Shown: piece by piece, positions 46,701-55,789 of the stretch
Position numbering within the stretch: the first letter of the stretch is position 1
Layout of the letters: each line of letters starts with the position of its first letter
Source of the DNA: Leptospira ilyithenensis
GTDB lineage: Bacteria; Spirochaetota; Leptospiria; Leptospirales; Leptospiraceae
DNA: 64,000 bases
NCBI RefSeq assembly: GCF_004771005.1
Contig: NZ_RQHV01000043.1
Span: forward strand, 1-64,000
Direction: 5' to 3'
The notes under the pieces: model-generated
What the model was told of the DNA's origin: nothing
Database searches by the model: none
Seen by the model: the letters and a program-made list of their open reading frames with translations, nothing else
Translations under genes and position numbers: made by a program

Positions 46701-49700
46701 CCTGAACAAGCAATTTATCTCCCGTAATATGATCCCATTTACAAGTTTCTTTGGAAAGAGGACTAGGACAGATTTCCGATTCCAATTTTCCGTTTACAAA
46801 TCCGAACAAATGATTTTGACCTGAATAACCGAGGATTGCCATCCAATCGGAACTCTCTTTCGCATAACCTTTATGATATGGGTCAAAGAAAGAAATTTTT
46901 TCCGGACTGACAAAATTCACCTTTTCTAATAAAGACTGAAATTTTTGAACCTCTGATTTTTGAGCGTCGAGTAAAGAATCCAAATTTTCCCTACTTTGCG
47001 CCTTCTCTTCCAATGAAGTGACCAACTTCTTATAATTTTTTACCCAGCTCACCAAATCCGCATAGGCAAGATTCAATTTTGAATCTTCAAATTCAAACTG
47101 AGCGCCTATGGTTTCCCTGAATAAATCTACATTTCTTCTTTCTTCCCAAATGGAAAGGAGGCTCGCGTATTCTTTCGCCTGCAGATAATACTTTGTCAGA
47201 ACTTTTACAAACCGATCCAATCTGGAACGTTTTGCAAATAAACGAAGCTCAGGTCTTTTTTTCCAGGAAGAATTCAATTCGGAAATGGAAGTCTTAAGTC
47301 CTGAAACAAATTCCTGTTTGCGGTTTGAAACGGAATCGGAAGTATAAATTTCCGATTTCAGAACGTTCAACCAAAAGATCTCATCATCCAAACGGAATTC
47401 ATAAGCAAGTTCATAAGCTTCCTTCCATTTGCGTTCAGACAATGAAATATCACCTAACTTAAAATAAATAGTAGCAAGATTGTGTAAATTACGAACCCTT
47501 TCTTTTCTGGACAAAGGATCGGTATTCAAACCGATTTTTTTAGGATCCACAAAACCGGGATTTTCCAATAATCCGGCGGCAAGTGCGTAGTTCTCCTGTG
47601 CATTTTCCGTTTGTGAATCCAAAGAATCAAGTTCAGCAAGATAAAAATAAGCACTGCCCAACATGATATCGTATTCTATATTTTCGGATCTGAATTTTTC
47701 GTCACATAACTCTTGTTTTTCGCAATCAAAAGAGGAGGATTCTTTCCATTTGCCAAGATATGAGATCAGATTTTTCAAGGCTTCCCGGGACAGATTATGA
47801 TTCTCCGTATTTGCCTCAACAAAGGAGAAGACGGAATATGTATAACCGATGAAAGCTTTTTCTTTACTCGCCTTCGTTCCGTTTTTCAAAACCAAATCGG
47901 CAAGATATTGATAAGAAGCAACGGACAAAACATGATCTTTATTTTCATAATGTATTTGCGCTTCCACTTGTTTTGATTTTGCAAGTATGTTGGAACCCAT
48001 TACCGTTTTATGAATGGATCTATCCTTTATAAAATTATTTCTGGCTTCCAATTCCTTTAAGGCTACGGAAAATTCTTTTTGCTCAATATGGTTTTCAATC
48101 CGAATTCCCAAGGTTAAAAGATATTTAAAATCAGTTGGAAAATCACCGGGAAAACGTCCTTCTCCGATCACTCTGACACTGTCGGGTAAAACAAGATTCC
48201 AAGGAGACCAATTTTTAACCCGTTTCCAAAGACCTTCTTTTTCCCTTTGGTATTCTTTTTCCGCGAGATTCAACATCGCATAAGAATCACGGAAACGACT
48301 GGATTTCTGGAATGCAATCGCAAGATAATTGTAAAGATTGATCGGGTTTACAAAATTAATTTCGTTATTATAAGCAATCGCAGTTTGAAAGGATATGGAT
48401 GCATCCGCATAACGCTGGCTTTCCAATTCAGACAATCCCTTCAGAGAAAACAACAAAGCGAGCTTTGATCGAACATTCTTTAGGCGATCTTTGTTGAATT
48501 GGTTGTCTTCGGAAGTAGCAGAGTTAACTGCCTGGTAATATTCTTTTTTAAAATAGATATCAATCGACTTTTCAAACTGTTCTATTGCCTTTTTATACTG
48601 CCCTTGATATATCAGGGAACGGCCGAAATTATACCGAAAGACAGCTTCCTGTCTGTATTCTTCAAACTGATTTTTGGAAAGTAAAAATTTACCGGCGTCT
48701 TCCACCTTCGTATAACTTTCATTTGCTTTCGGATAATTGTTCAGTAAAAAATAATTGTTTCCTAAATTCAGATTCAAGTCGGAAACAACCTTGGAATCAG
48801 GATAGGAATCTCCCAAAAAGACCGAAATCTGAGTATACAATTCGACATTGGCTTCAAGATTTTTCTCAGGAAAATACTTTCTATAAAGAGAAAGATATTT
48901 TTCCTCGTCAGTTTCGCCGGTAGAATCTTCTTTTCGCAGTTTAATCAAATCGACATATTGATAAAGCCAACCAAGCAACTGATAGGCGTCGTAATATGTA
49001 GGATCGGCAAAAATAATCCATTTCAATTCCCATTCCGCTTTTTTATAATTTTCCAATATCTCATTCTTTCTCGCATCCGTCATTGTACCTGTGGCATAGT
49101 AATAGGATTCGAAGATAACGTATTTATTAATTAAAAAATAAGCATACCCGTAAAGTGTGGCCAGATCCAAGTAAGGCCTTGCACGAGGCACCGACTGTTT
49201 ATAATAAAGTTCAGTCCAACGAAGCGCTTCACTGGAAAGAACTTCGATCTTTTCAAAGTCCTTTATATTGACTACGCTACGAAGGTATTTATTGTCGGTT
49301 ACGACGGAAGTTATATCCGAAATATTTCCAATCACATTCAGTTTGTCTTTGCCAAGAATATTGATCTGGTTGAGTAGAGCGCTTTCTTCCTCTTCACGTA
49401 ATTTTTTACCGTAGTCGAAGATCGTATCGACCATCTTTCTCTGGTAATATACCGCATACTCTTTGTAAAGCGAGTCCAGATACAAATTTCTAGTTTTAAC
49501 GAGAAACATATTCTGATTATTGAAAAAATAATGAAAAGAAGACTGCAAAAGATTCCCCAATCTTTCGAATTCCAAAGCTTTGTTTTCAAAATAAAAAAAG
49601 GCATTTTGAATCTCTTCCACCTTAAGATCCACTCCCAAAATCGGATCGTAAAACTCCAAATAGATCTTCATATTACGAAGCGCATTGGAAGTATTGCCTG

Positions 49701-51720
49701 TTGCCTTTTCATTATAATATTTCTGAAGATTTGCCCGTAAAAGAACCGGATTTTTATAAACGGACTGAAAAGGAACCATTTCGAAAACCGAAGGCTGGCC
49801 TTGCGGCTCCAAATCAATGTTTGCAGGTATCGGAATGATCGAATCCAAAATTGCGTTTGACTCGGCGTATTTACGATCCGATGCCAAAGTCTTTGATTTG
49901 ACGTACTGCAAATAAATGTTGAATAGTTTTATATTTTGATTTTCAGGAATAGAAAGTAATTTGTCTGCCCAAGCACCTAACTCTATGTAGTTTCTACCGT
50001 CTTCGATTTTAATCTGAATATCTTCAAAAACAAAACGAAGATCACGGATAACATCCGGCGAGAATTTTTCCTTGGGATCGTTTTCAAAACGAATTCTCTC
50101 TTTTTCCCAACTCCCGAAAATTTCCTTATACACATCAGGCAAGGTTTGCGAATCCGCATAAAAGGAATATCCGCCCAATCTTCTTTTGATTTCATAAATT
50201 TGATGGTAAGTAGGATAATTGGAATAAATTCGATTTAGAATCTCGAAAGTTTTTTTAAAATCTTTGGTCTTTTCGTAATCATCAGCTAACAAATGCAAAA
50301 GACCCGGAACGGTATCCCGCGCGCTGCTCTGATTTGAAATTTTTGAGATATAGTTTTCCAATTCCAAGTTTCTGCTTTTAGGATTTCCCAACTCCCATCG
50401 CCCCAAACCTTTTTCATAAACTGTATTCTCATTCGGACCTCGGTCGGCCATGGATTGCAAAATTTGTTGGGCAAGGTTAGCCTTTCCTACTCCAAGAAGG
50501 GCCTCGGACTTGATCCATTTCACTTTAGCTTGGTAAATGGGATAGAGCGGGTCGTCTGAAAAAAATAGCTCAACCGAATCCAAAGCCAAAAAGTAAGAAT
50601 CCAAGGATTGTTTTTCGGAGAAACCTTTCGCATATTGATATTGGTCCGAGATGGAATTCTGTTTGGGAACAGCACCATTCTCAGGCAAAAAATAAACATT
50701 GATCGAGTTATAAAAAGGAGCGGAAAATAAAATAGAACCACCGTTAAACGAAGAATATTTAACGTCGAAATAGGAAGACTCTCCCGAAGAAAGAACTCTT
50801 TCCGTTCCGTCCTTCAGACTTTTCATAATCAAAAAATTATTATCACGTTCATCCAAAACACCGTTCCCATTCGTATCCTTTCGGATCGAGGAATAGTATA
50901 GAAAACTTCCTTTGGAATCCACCGTAGGAGAATAATCCAAAAAATCGTCGATTGTGATTCTTTTTCTTTCCGAAGTAATGATATTTAAGGAATAAATCTC
51001 TCCGCTTGCAACATCGCTATAGGATAAATAATAAACCGTAGTGCCGTCTTTGGACCAGGAAGGGTTCACTCCGCCTTCTTTTGTTAGTTGGATCTGCTTC
51101 TCCGGTTTTTTAGGATCAATCAATGCCAGGTTGGGAAGACTAGGCGAAAATCGATCCGTCACGTAGAGAATCAATTTTCCGTCAGGAGACCAAATCGGGT
51201 CCGTATCCACTACTCTCTGTTGATTCGTATCTTTCCGCGCGTTCGGATTGGTAAGGTTGACAAAACTTTCACTTGGAAATCTGTTTCCTTGCAATAATTC
51301 CTCAATCCATTCCTCCAAATTCATTTCTAAAAGAATCAGATCTCCGTTCGGATCATATTCTTCCGATACGAAAACAAGATAACGTCCATCAGGTGATATA
51401 GCCGGCTTGGATTCAGAAAAAGGATGATTTGTGACCGGAACTACAACGGAACTCTCCAGATCCCTGAACCAAATATCAAAATTACCATTCTGGTCGGTCG
51501 CATAAAACAGATACTTTCCATCGGCGGTAGTCGAGTTATATAGATTATTTCCCCTTTGTACGGTGAGCGGGAATGGTTTTGACTGAGAGGGAGAAAAATA
51601 GTTTTTGGAAATCCCCTTATAATCAAAATTAACAGGTGTTATCTTGACAGATCTCTGAAAAAGAGAACAAGCAAAGGAAAAAATACAAACGAATAAAACG
51701 ATAAGAACGCGAAAATACAT
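43750..51720 (-). CDS. Giant lipoprotein: PD40 beta-propeller, TPR arrays, two degenerate CHAT-like domains
   Basis: 2656 residues. A lipoprotein signal (IVLFVCIFSFAC, Cys18) is followed by a TolB/PD40 propeller (about 55-350) with repeats such as SESKPAISPDGRYLVFVSEE, TDPIWSPDGKLILYVTDR and GVNPSWSKDGTTVYYLS. An EF-hand-like loop DTNGNGVLDERD lies in the propeller. TPR-type helices fill roughly 370-1560 (for example GQYKKAIEQFEKSIDIYF). A first CHAT-like block spans about 1615-1850 (DWMAILGYSGQNHLFGF to IIILGNWDKQ). More TPRs follow, and a second CHAT-like block at about 2380-2656 ends PEDRYWTGFKLFTSQ, matching the usual YWAxFxLxG end. I see neither the HxxTHG nor the SAC motif, so both look catalytically dead. 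It is the last gene after the DUF1318-like lipoprotein, with no gap. Confidence 0.8.
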   Translation of the reverse strand: MYFRVLIVLFVCIFSFACSLFQRSVKITPVNFDYKGISKNYFSPSQSKPFPLTVQRGNNLYNSTTADGKYLFYATDQNGNFDIWFRDLESSVVVPVTNHPFSESKPAISPDGRYLVFVSEEYDPNGDLILLEMNLEEWIEELLQGNRFPSESFVNLTNPNARKDTNQQRVVDTDPIWSPDGKLILYVTDRFSPSLPNLALIDPKKPEKQIQLTKEGGVNPSWSKDGTTVYYLSYSDVASGEIYSLNIITSERKRITIDDFLDYSPTVDSKGSFLYYSSIRKDTNGNGVLDERDNNFLIMKSLKDGTERVLSSGESSYFDVKYSSFNGGSILFSAPFYNSINVYFLPENGAVPKQNSISDQYQYAKGFSEKQSLDSYFLALDSVELFFSDDPLYPIYQAKVKWIKSEALLGVGKANLAQQILQSMADRGPNENTVYEKGLGRWELGNPKSRNLELENYISKISNQSSARDTVPGLLHLLADDYEKTKDFKKTFEILNRIYSNYPTYHQIYEIKRRLGGYSFYADSQTLPDVYKEIFGSWEKERIRFENDPKEKFSPDVIRDLRFVFEDIQIKIEDGRNYIELGAWADKLLSIPENQNIKLFNIYLQYVKSKTLASDRKYAESNAILDSIIPIPANIDLEPQGQPSVFEMVPFQSVYKNPVLLRANLQKYYNEKATGNTSNALRNMKIYLEFYDPILGVDLKVEEIQNAFFYFENKALEFERLGNLLQSSFHYFFNNQNMFLVKTRNLYLDSLYKEYAVYYQRKMVDTIFDYGKKLREEEESALLNQINILGKDKLNVIGNISDITSVVTDNKYLRSVVNIKDFEKIEVLSSEALRWTELYYKQSVPRARPYLDLATLYGYAYFLINKYVIFESYYYATGTMTDARKNEILENYKKAEWELKWIIFADPTYYDAYQLLGWLYQYVDLIKLRKEDSTGETDEEKYLSLYRKYFPEKNLEANVELYTQISVFLGDSYPDSKVVSDLNLNLGNNYFLLNNYPKANESYTKVEDAGKFLLSKNQFEEYRQEAVFRYNFGRSLIYQGQYKKAIEQFEKSIDIYFKKEYYQAVNSATSEDNQFNKDRLKNVRSKLALLFSLKGLSELESQRYADASISFQTAIAYNNEINFVNPINLYNYLAIAFQKSSRFRDSYAMLNLAEKEYQREKEGLWKRVKNWSPWNLVLPDSVRVIGEGRFPGDFPTDFKYLLTLGIRIENHIEQKEFSVALKELEARNNFIKDRSIHKTVMGSNILAKSKQVEAQIHYENKDHVLSVASYQYLADLVLKNGTKASKEKAFIGYTYSVFSFVEANTENHNLSREALKNLISYLGKWKESSSFDCEKQELCDEKFRSENIEYDIMLGSAYFYLAELDSLDSQTENAQENYALAAGLLENPGFVDPKKIGLNTDPLSRKERVRNLHNLATIYFKLGDISLSERKWKEAYELAYEFRLDDEIFWLNVLKSEIYTSDSVSNRKQEFVSGLKTSISELNSSWKKRPELRLFAKRSRLDRFVKVLTKYYLQAKEYASLLSIWEERRNVDLFRETIGAQFEFEDSKLNLAYADLVSWVKNYKKLVTSLEEKAQSRENLDSLLDAQKSEVQKFQSLLEKVNFVSPEKISFFDPYHKGYAKESSDWMAILGYSGQNHLFGFVNGKLESEICPSPLSKETCKWDHITGDKLLVQVLGNEFSKSDTAQVSKWVKANSPKTTVSFIYDRNHTALFSERNERNWKWVTLLTEKTDKKHPSQVRQNVQNELGPLLYDTDILVSDKKRTFNGSLFSDSHSELLPLREIFSASGSEISMAAVPLENIKNGDWQRFGYLFEVLRSKRIQNVVGYSGSTAEDELLSGNPSLSVLGNSENIIILGNWDKQVFDKELLSSKAKELIQKGFAREKEKDFNEAYNYYYTASTLLGDNDPKLPELELRLAKLKVELFPQVEKKKFFEPLWKRYDNSDFRNRIRYEYLVSCLSAKTTEDCGDSSADWKGPDADVFLKAIGFYAKLRKGSVNGLGEFNQARMEVEKSEDSFLQAFRIGNLYLQNYLIYEAEGELQKLNFFAKTTKEKNVVKNRELEILFHRGFLFGDQKIYLTNLTSTSAYSYGFRKDWKGYDEKINSREFTKFGYADSIYDQYRRKLYQSWKDLQIKGYFDPFALTPEFLTTGDSVLSKLSHLNRTLMFSLMSRSVGLQKKNEVNSLVDLILQEEKEEGRIMRMITFQLFYAKKLYLRGDVESGDRYLKEFESGYEKIGFGNQFLDEEYLGLKWKVGHIYGKTIPLNVLKAGEFIPYYTKITQSNPSTYIGFLNEIAKQFKNEYYSINLREEWEFLILHMLKQSLAKNSSEVFFDVAMARDQLAAYDDRYLGKKTFGKQIPKFSDLSERLKKKIPEHQDLSALIDVGTKTYLLGFAGNKSSGREFFADNRDIGRDIMRYFLESETGGLETLLRDAVSDKYKNSFRLSKGKRHYIYLTGIHSKVPIQLPDLEYYYLGNIPKFLDSPSIKKSAFTANSFNLGYVDDPRNLNAEDKILGDLTVWETNAKKGMDSSLLDFTEIDWSPDHFISLGGLPIASEDVTKRKGQIFYSNNRMGTISFYSNDYPVMSYHLSNRTDGLFIFHSGTQKGLHNIKFAKKYFERSELPKPAQIRLEEAKEEARVMAPEDRYWTGFKLFTSQLIED

Positions 51721-52317
51721 TTACATTCGCTCCCATTTTCCGGGCTTACTCTCGTAAAACTCTCCTGCAAGAACGGATTTTTGATAGGAATCAATCAAAG
51801 ATAGTCTGAAAGCAGATAACTCTTCTTCTTTTTTACCTTTTTTCTTTTCCGCTTCCAGTTGTTTTTCAATGATTGTTTTCCTTGATTCATTGATGAGTAA
51901 AACGACATCTTCGATTCTCTTTTTTTTGGCAGGGTTTTCATATTGAGAATAAAAGGGAGAAGTATTGGCAATCGGATTGAGTTTTAAAATCCCACCGATA
52001 CCCTCTCCTATCATCCAGTGCATTTTATAACGTTTCACTTCCGGTGTTAAATATTGAATGCGTAATAAATTCCCTTGTAAGTCGGAGTCGGGATTCCCGG
52101 AAGTATTGATTTGTTTGTTTCCGTTTGCCCCACCCGAAGAAGATTGAATTGACGAGACCAACCATCCGTCCTTTTCCAAATCCCTATCTTCGCCTACCAT
52201 CTGTTTTTCGGCAGCGGTTTGCGCATTAGTAATCGTAATGGGAGGGACCTTCAAATTGATCAAAGCCTGGCATTGAATTAAAAAAACAAAAGTAAAGACC
52301 GGTAAGATACGAATCAT
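51721..52317 (-). CDS. Lipoprotein joining a YnbE-like head and a YdbL-like (DUF1318) tail
   Basis: 198 residues. The signal ends at FLIQC (Cys16). The next segment, LINLKVPPITITNAQTAAEK, resembles the short lipoprotein YnbE, where a proline-rich strand ending PITIN follows the lipid-bearing Cys. The C-terminal half, IEDVVLLINESRKTIIEKQL and then VLAGEFYESKPGKWERM, follows the YdbL/DUF1318 plan (INxxR helix, AGxxY/E, terminal GxW). In Enterobacteria ynbE, ydbH and ydbL are neighbours, and the YdbH-like gene here lies ten bases upstream. The resemblance is from memory of the families and not from a search. Confidence 0.7.
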   Translation of the reverse strand: MIRILPVFTFVFLIQCQALINLKVPPITITNAQTAAEKQMVGEDRDLEKDGWLVSSIQSSSGGANGNKQINTSGNPDSDLQGNLLRIQYLTPEVKRYKMHWMIGEGIGGILKLNPIANTSPFYSQYENPAKKKRIEDVVLLINESRKTIIEKQLEAEKKKGKKEEELSAFRLSLIDSYQKSVLAGEFYESKPGKWERM

Positions 52318-52327
52318 TGGGTGTCCC

Positions 52328-55300
52328 TCATTGGTAGGATTGGATTTCGGATTGTGCTCGTTTTAAAAAGTTGGCAAGGGGCATTCGTTGTTGGGAGATT
52401 TTACTGTCTTCCAGGTTTGCAAAAAGGGAAAGTAAGGATCTTCTGAAAAATACGTCCGCATATACCAAACCCTTGGAAAGAGATACTTCTATCTTATTGA
52501 CCGAATAACTATCTGTTATACGATCCATCAGGAAGTTCTGCGTGGAAATCACATTCAATGCACTCTTTCCGAAATCACTCCCGATTTGAAAAATGGAAAA
52601 GAACAAATCAAGATTGGCAACCGGTTCCGTCAGATCTCTGCCGGAAAGATTCAAATCCGCTTTCAGTTTTCCATCGTCAATCTTATCGCGGGTTTTAGGA
52701 GGCATCAATTGTTTTAAATCAATATCCCGAATCTGGATGTTTCCCCGAAATTCCATATCCTTGGGTTCTCCCGCACCTACATTTAAAATTATATTTTTGC
52801 CGAGTACCACTCCATCCAATGTGTATGCCTTTAAAGCTTCGATTGTTGCGTAATTTTCCCTGTAATCAATACGGGCGGATAACCCGGGGGAATCCGATTG
52901 GTTTTTAATATAAACAAAGGGAACGTCCGCTACATAAGGATGGGTTCCTACAATTTGCGAAATGGAAAGATTCGACGGAGGGGTTCTCCCGTATGTTTTT
53001 ATAAATAAGGATTTATCTCCGATGATGAGACTATCTTGTTTTTTCCAAGCCAGGTTGTGATGAAAGGGAATATCAGAATTGATATCTTCCGCAAGGAACA
53101 CCTTACAATTGACACCGGGACAGAGATTGTTCGTATATGTAAAGCTAGCCGATCTTGACACCAAACTACCGTTAATGTCGTAGTCCCTGACTTTGGCGTC
53201 CAAAGCCATATCTCCCTGAAAAGAAATGCCTTTCAAAATATATTTTTTTTCCGATGAATGCAATTTAACATCCGCATCCAAGCTCGCAAAATAGGAACCG
53301 AAAGGAGGATTCGGAACATTCACCCTCTCTTCCAGGCTGCCTTTTAGATTCATCGTAATTGTTTTTTGAAATGCGGAAACTTGAAACTGATTGATGGAAA
53401 TCTTCTGTTCTTTTCCTTTTTGAATCACCACATCCGTAACAAGGTTCAGATCTTTGATTTCCAGACCGGGCAATATCGCAAATAAATTCGCCTTTATCTT
53501 TTGAACGTTCGAGCCGAGAGTCACGTCTAACTTCGTTTTGATGGAAGGATCGGCTCCCAGAATATTTTGCAATGGCGCTATCTTTTCCTTTAAAACCAAA
53601 GGCAAAGTCAATAGAAGATTCGGAATGTTGAGATTCAAACCGAGCGGACTTGCGGTAATGTGAATCTCTTCCCCGAGGCCTACGTTCCCAGTCAGATTCA
53701 ATTCGACTGCCTTTCCGTAAGTTAAAGTTTTTTGGTTCAATGAAATGGAACTTACCTCAACGGAACTGATTCCGAACGGCTTGGAAAACCGGGCAATCAC
53801 ATCTCCGTTCAAAGCCAATCGGGAAGAAGGAGAACGGGAACGATCCAAGGAATAACGAAATCCGTCGATCGCAACATCCAAATGCACGGGAAGATTTGCA
53901 AAGTCTTTGGCATTTACGGAAATATCCGCCTTTGTTTTTCCTGCAATCGCATTCGAAAAATCTGATAAATTCAAATCTTCCAAATGCGCTTTCAAAGAAA
54001 CGGATTCTTTGCTTTTGATACTTCCGCCTAACACTAACTTAATGCCGTTATAAATCAGATCGAAATTTTTAATATCCAGATCCTTTAGAACAGGAATCGG
54101 ATCCTGGGCGGACGCTTCTTTTCCGGAGGCAAAATTCAGATTGGCGAGTAGGCCTATATCCGCTTTCGGAACTTTATGCGCCTTCGCATTCGCTTTGGAA
54201 AAATAAATATCCTTTGCCTGAAGATTTAAAAATACGCTGAGAGAATTCCACAATCCTTGCACGAAGGTTCCTTGTAGTGACAGTTCTCCGCCCAAAGTCA
54301 TTTCAGGAACAAGACCTTGCAATTGGGATATGGTTCGATTCAGTGATGTTAGCTGGATCTTTGATTCCCCAATGGTAAGACTTACGGACCGTTTGTCTTG
54401 AAATGTATCGCCTACTTCTCCTTTGATGGAAAGCCAGGTATCTCCCATTACTTTTAAAATAAATCTTTCGATCTGAACCTGATCTTTTTCAGGGAAATAT
54501 TCTATCTTATTTCCAAGAGAGGCTCCCAGATGAATCGGTTTATTTTTGTATTCAAAGTTAATATCATCGGAGCCGATTTGCATCGAAGACAAAAATACAG
54601 GATGATCGGAAGCACGTTTCCAATCCAGAAGAACACTCACCGGTAAGGTTTGTTTCCATTTCAAATCTTCCGAATCCCATTCGATAGGAAGAGCTCGATC
54701 CGGATTTAAAGAAAAATAAAAAGAATCAATCTGATCCAAAAGAGAAACGGACAAAGGAATGGAGATAAATCTGTTGGATTCCAAATCCAATCGAAAGGAA
54801 AGATCCGACACCTCTCCCGAAAATCTTTTTTCGGATTCTTTCAGAATCTTTGCATGAAAGGAATCCACATGGACATGAGCTTCGGCAACTAACGGTAAGT
54901 AAGTATTGATTTCTTCCAAAGGTTCGGATTTTTTTCTGGTAGGCTTCGTTGTTGCGGCGGACGGTTTTACAAGAGTGCTGAAATTCCAAACCCCTTCTTT
55001 CTCATGCAGAAATAAATTTCCATTTTCGATCGCTATTTCGGAGACTTTTAATTTTAAGAAAAGTAAGGATAATAAATTATAACGAACGGCAAGACGTTTG
55101 GTTCGAAACAAAACCTCTCCGTCAAACAGGCCTTTGGTTTTTAATTCGATTGATTCCGCTTCTATCCCGAAAAACAAGGAAAAGGTTTTGAAATTGCAAG
55201 AGAGAGTGGATTCTGTGAATCGGGAAACCACTCTTGGAACGACAAAATCCGCCGTAAAAACATTGAATATCAGTTTGTAGAATAGGAATAAAAAGAAGAG

Positions 55301-55360
55301 GAGACGAAACCACCTCTTTTCGGCGATCCTGATAATTGTTTCCCGAATTAAGGAACCCAC
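52328..55360 (-). CDS. AsmA/YdbH-like (TamB-related) envelope protein
   Basis: 1010 residues: one N-terminal membrane helix (about 18-40) and then a long series of short amphipathic beta-strands with the AsmA-type opening FKTFSLFFGIEAESIELKTK and IENGNLFLHEKEGVWNFS. The rest is strand-rich with little helix, as in the groove-forming bridge proteins (AsmA, YdbH, TamB) that carry phospholipid between the membranes. The nearby YnbE/YdbL-like lipoprotein favours the YdbH type. The C-terminus (LANFLKRAQSEIQSYQ) is helical. It follows the STAS gene by 23 bases and is probably in the same transcript. Confidence 0.78.
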   Translation of the reverse strand: MGSLIRETIIRIAEKRWFRLLFFLFLFYKLIFNVFTADFVVPRVVSRFTESTLSCNFKTFSLFFGIEAESIELKTKGLFDGEVLFRTKRLAVRYNLLSLLFLKLKVSEIAIENGNLFLHEKEGVWNFSTLVKPSAATTKPTRKKSEPLEEINTYLPLVAEAHVHVDSFHAKILKESEKRFSGEVSDLSFRLDLESNRFISIPLSVSLLDQIDSFYFSLNPDRALPIEWDSEDLKWKQTLPVSVLLDWKRASDHPVFLSSMQIGSDDINFEYKNKPIHLGASLGNKIEYFPEKDQVQIERFILKVMGDTWLSIKGEVGDTFQDKRSVSLTIGESKIQLTSLNRTISQLQGLVPEMTLGGELSLQGTFVQGLWNSLSVFLNLQAKDIYFSKANAKAHKVPKADIGLLANLNFASGKEASAQDPIPVLKDLDIKNFDLIYNGIKLVLGGSIKSKESVSLKAHLEDLNLSDFSNAIAGKTKADISVNAKDFANLPVHLDVAIDGFRYSLDRSRSPSSRLALNGDVIARFSKPFGISSVEVSSISLNQKTLTYGKAVELNLTGNVGLGEEIHITASPLGLNLNIPNLLLTLPLVLKEKIAPLQNILGADPSIKTKLDVTLGSNVQKIKANLFAILPGLEIKDLNLVTDVVIQKGKEQKISINQFQVSAFQKTITMNLKGSLEERVNVPNPPFGSYFASLDADVKLHSSEKKYILKGISFQGDMALDAKVRDYDINGSLVSRSASFTYTNNLCPGVNCKVFLAEDINSDIPFHHNLAWKKQDSLIIGDKSLFIKTYGRTPPSNLSISQIVGTHPYVADVPFVYIKNQSDSPGLSARIDYRENYATIEALKAYTLDGVVLGKNIILNVGAGEPKDMEFRGNIQIRDIDLKQLMPPKTRDKIDDGKLKADLNLSGRDLTEPVANLDLFFSIFQIGSDFGKSALNVISTQNFLMDRITDSYSVNKIEVSLSKGLVYADVFFRRSLLSLFANLEDSKISQQRMPLANFLKRAQSEIQSYQ

Positions 55361-55383
55361 TCCAAGAATCGCCTCGCTAAGAA

Positions 55384-55725
55384 TTAATATTCGAAAGAGT
55401 CTTCCGCCTCTTCCAGAGTTTTATAAATTTCAAAAACACTGGAAAGTTTGGTAATTTCCATTAAGTTTTCAATATCAGAATTCAAATTGGCAAATACAAG
55501 TCTTCCATTGAGCCCATCGATATGTTTATATATGTTTAAAAATGTTCCCAAGCCGGCAGAGTTAATAAAAGGAACCTTTTTCAAATCAATAATAAATTTA
55601 GGAACCTGCCCTTTTTTTATATATTGTTCGATCTTTTCAGAAAGTTCAAATTCATTTCCGGCTTTGATGGCACCCTCAATTTTAATGATGTGCACGTCGT
55701 TTTTACTAGTAACTTTGATTTTCAT
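55384..55725 (-). CDS. STAS-domain anti-sigma factor antagonist
   Basis: 113 residues, a single STAS domain. The conserved phospho-Ser56 is in VPFINSAGLGTFL, and KFIIDLKKVPFINSAG is the core strand and loop of SpoIIAA/RsbV-type proteins. It would bind an RsbW-like kinase in its unphosphorylated form. No RsbW is adjacent. It lies between a sigma-like gene (64-base gap) and the AsmA-like gene (23-base gap). AAGGG sits only two bases before the ATG. Confidence 0.9.
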   Translation of the reverse strand: MKIKVTSKNDVHIIKIEGAIKAGNEFELSEKIEQYIKKGQVPKFIIDLKKVPFINSAGLGTFLNIYKHIDGLNGRLVFANLNSDIENLMEITKLSSVFEIYKTLEEAEDSFEY

Positions 55726-55789
55726 AACCCTTCGGAAGGTGGTATACGCGATAAAATTCTTTTAAAAATCGGCTTTGTAAAGCAAATTT

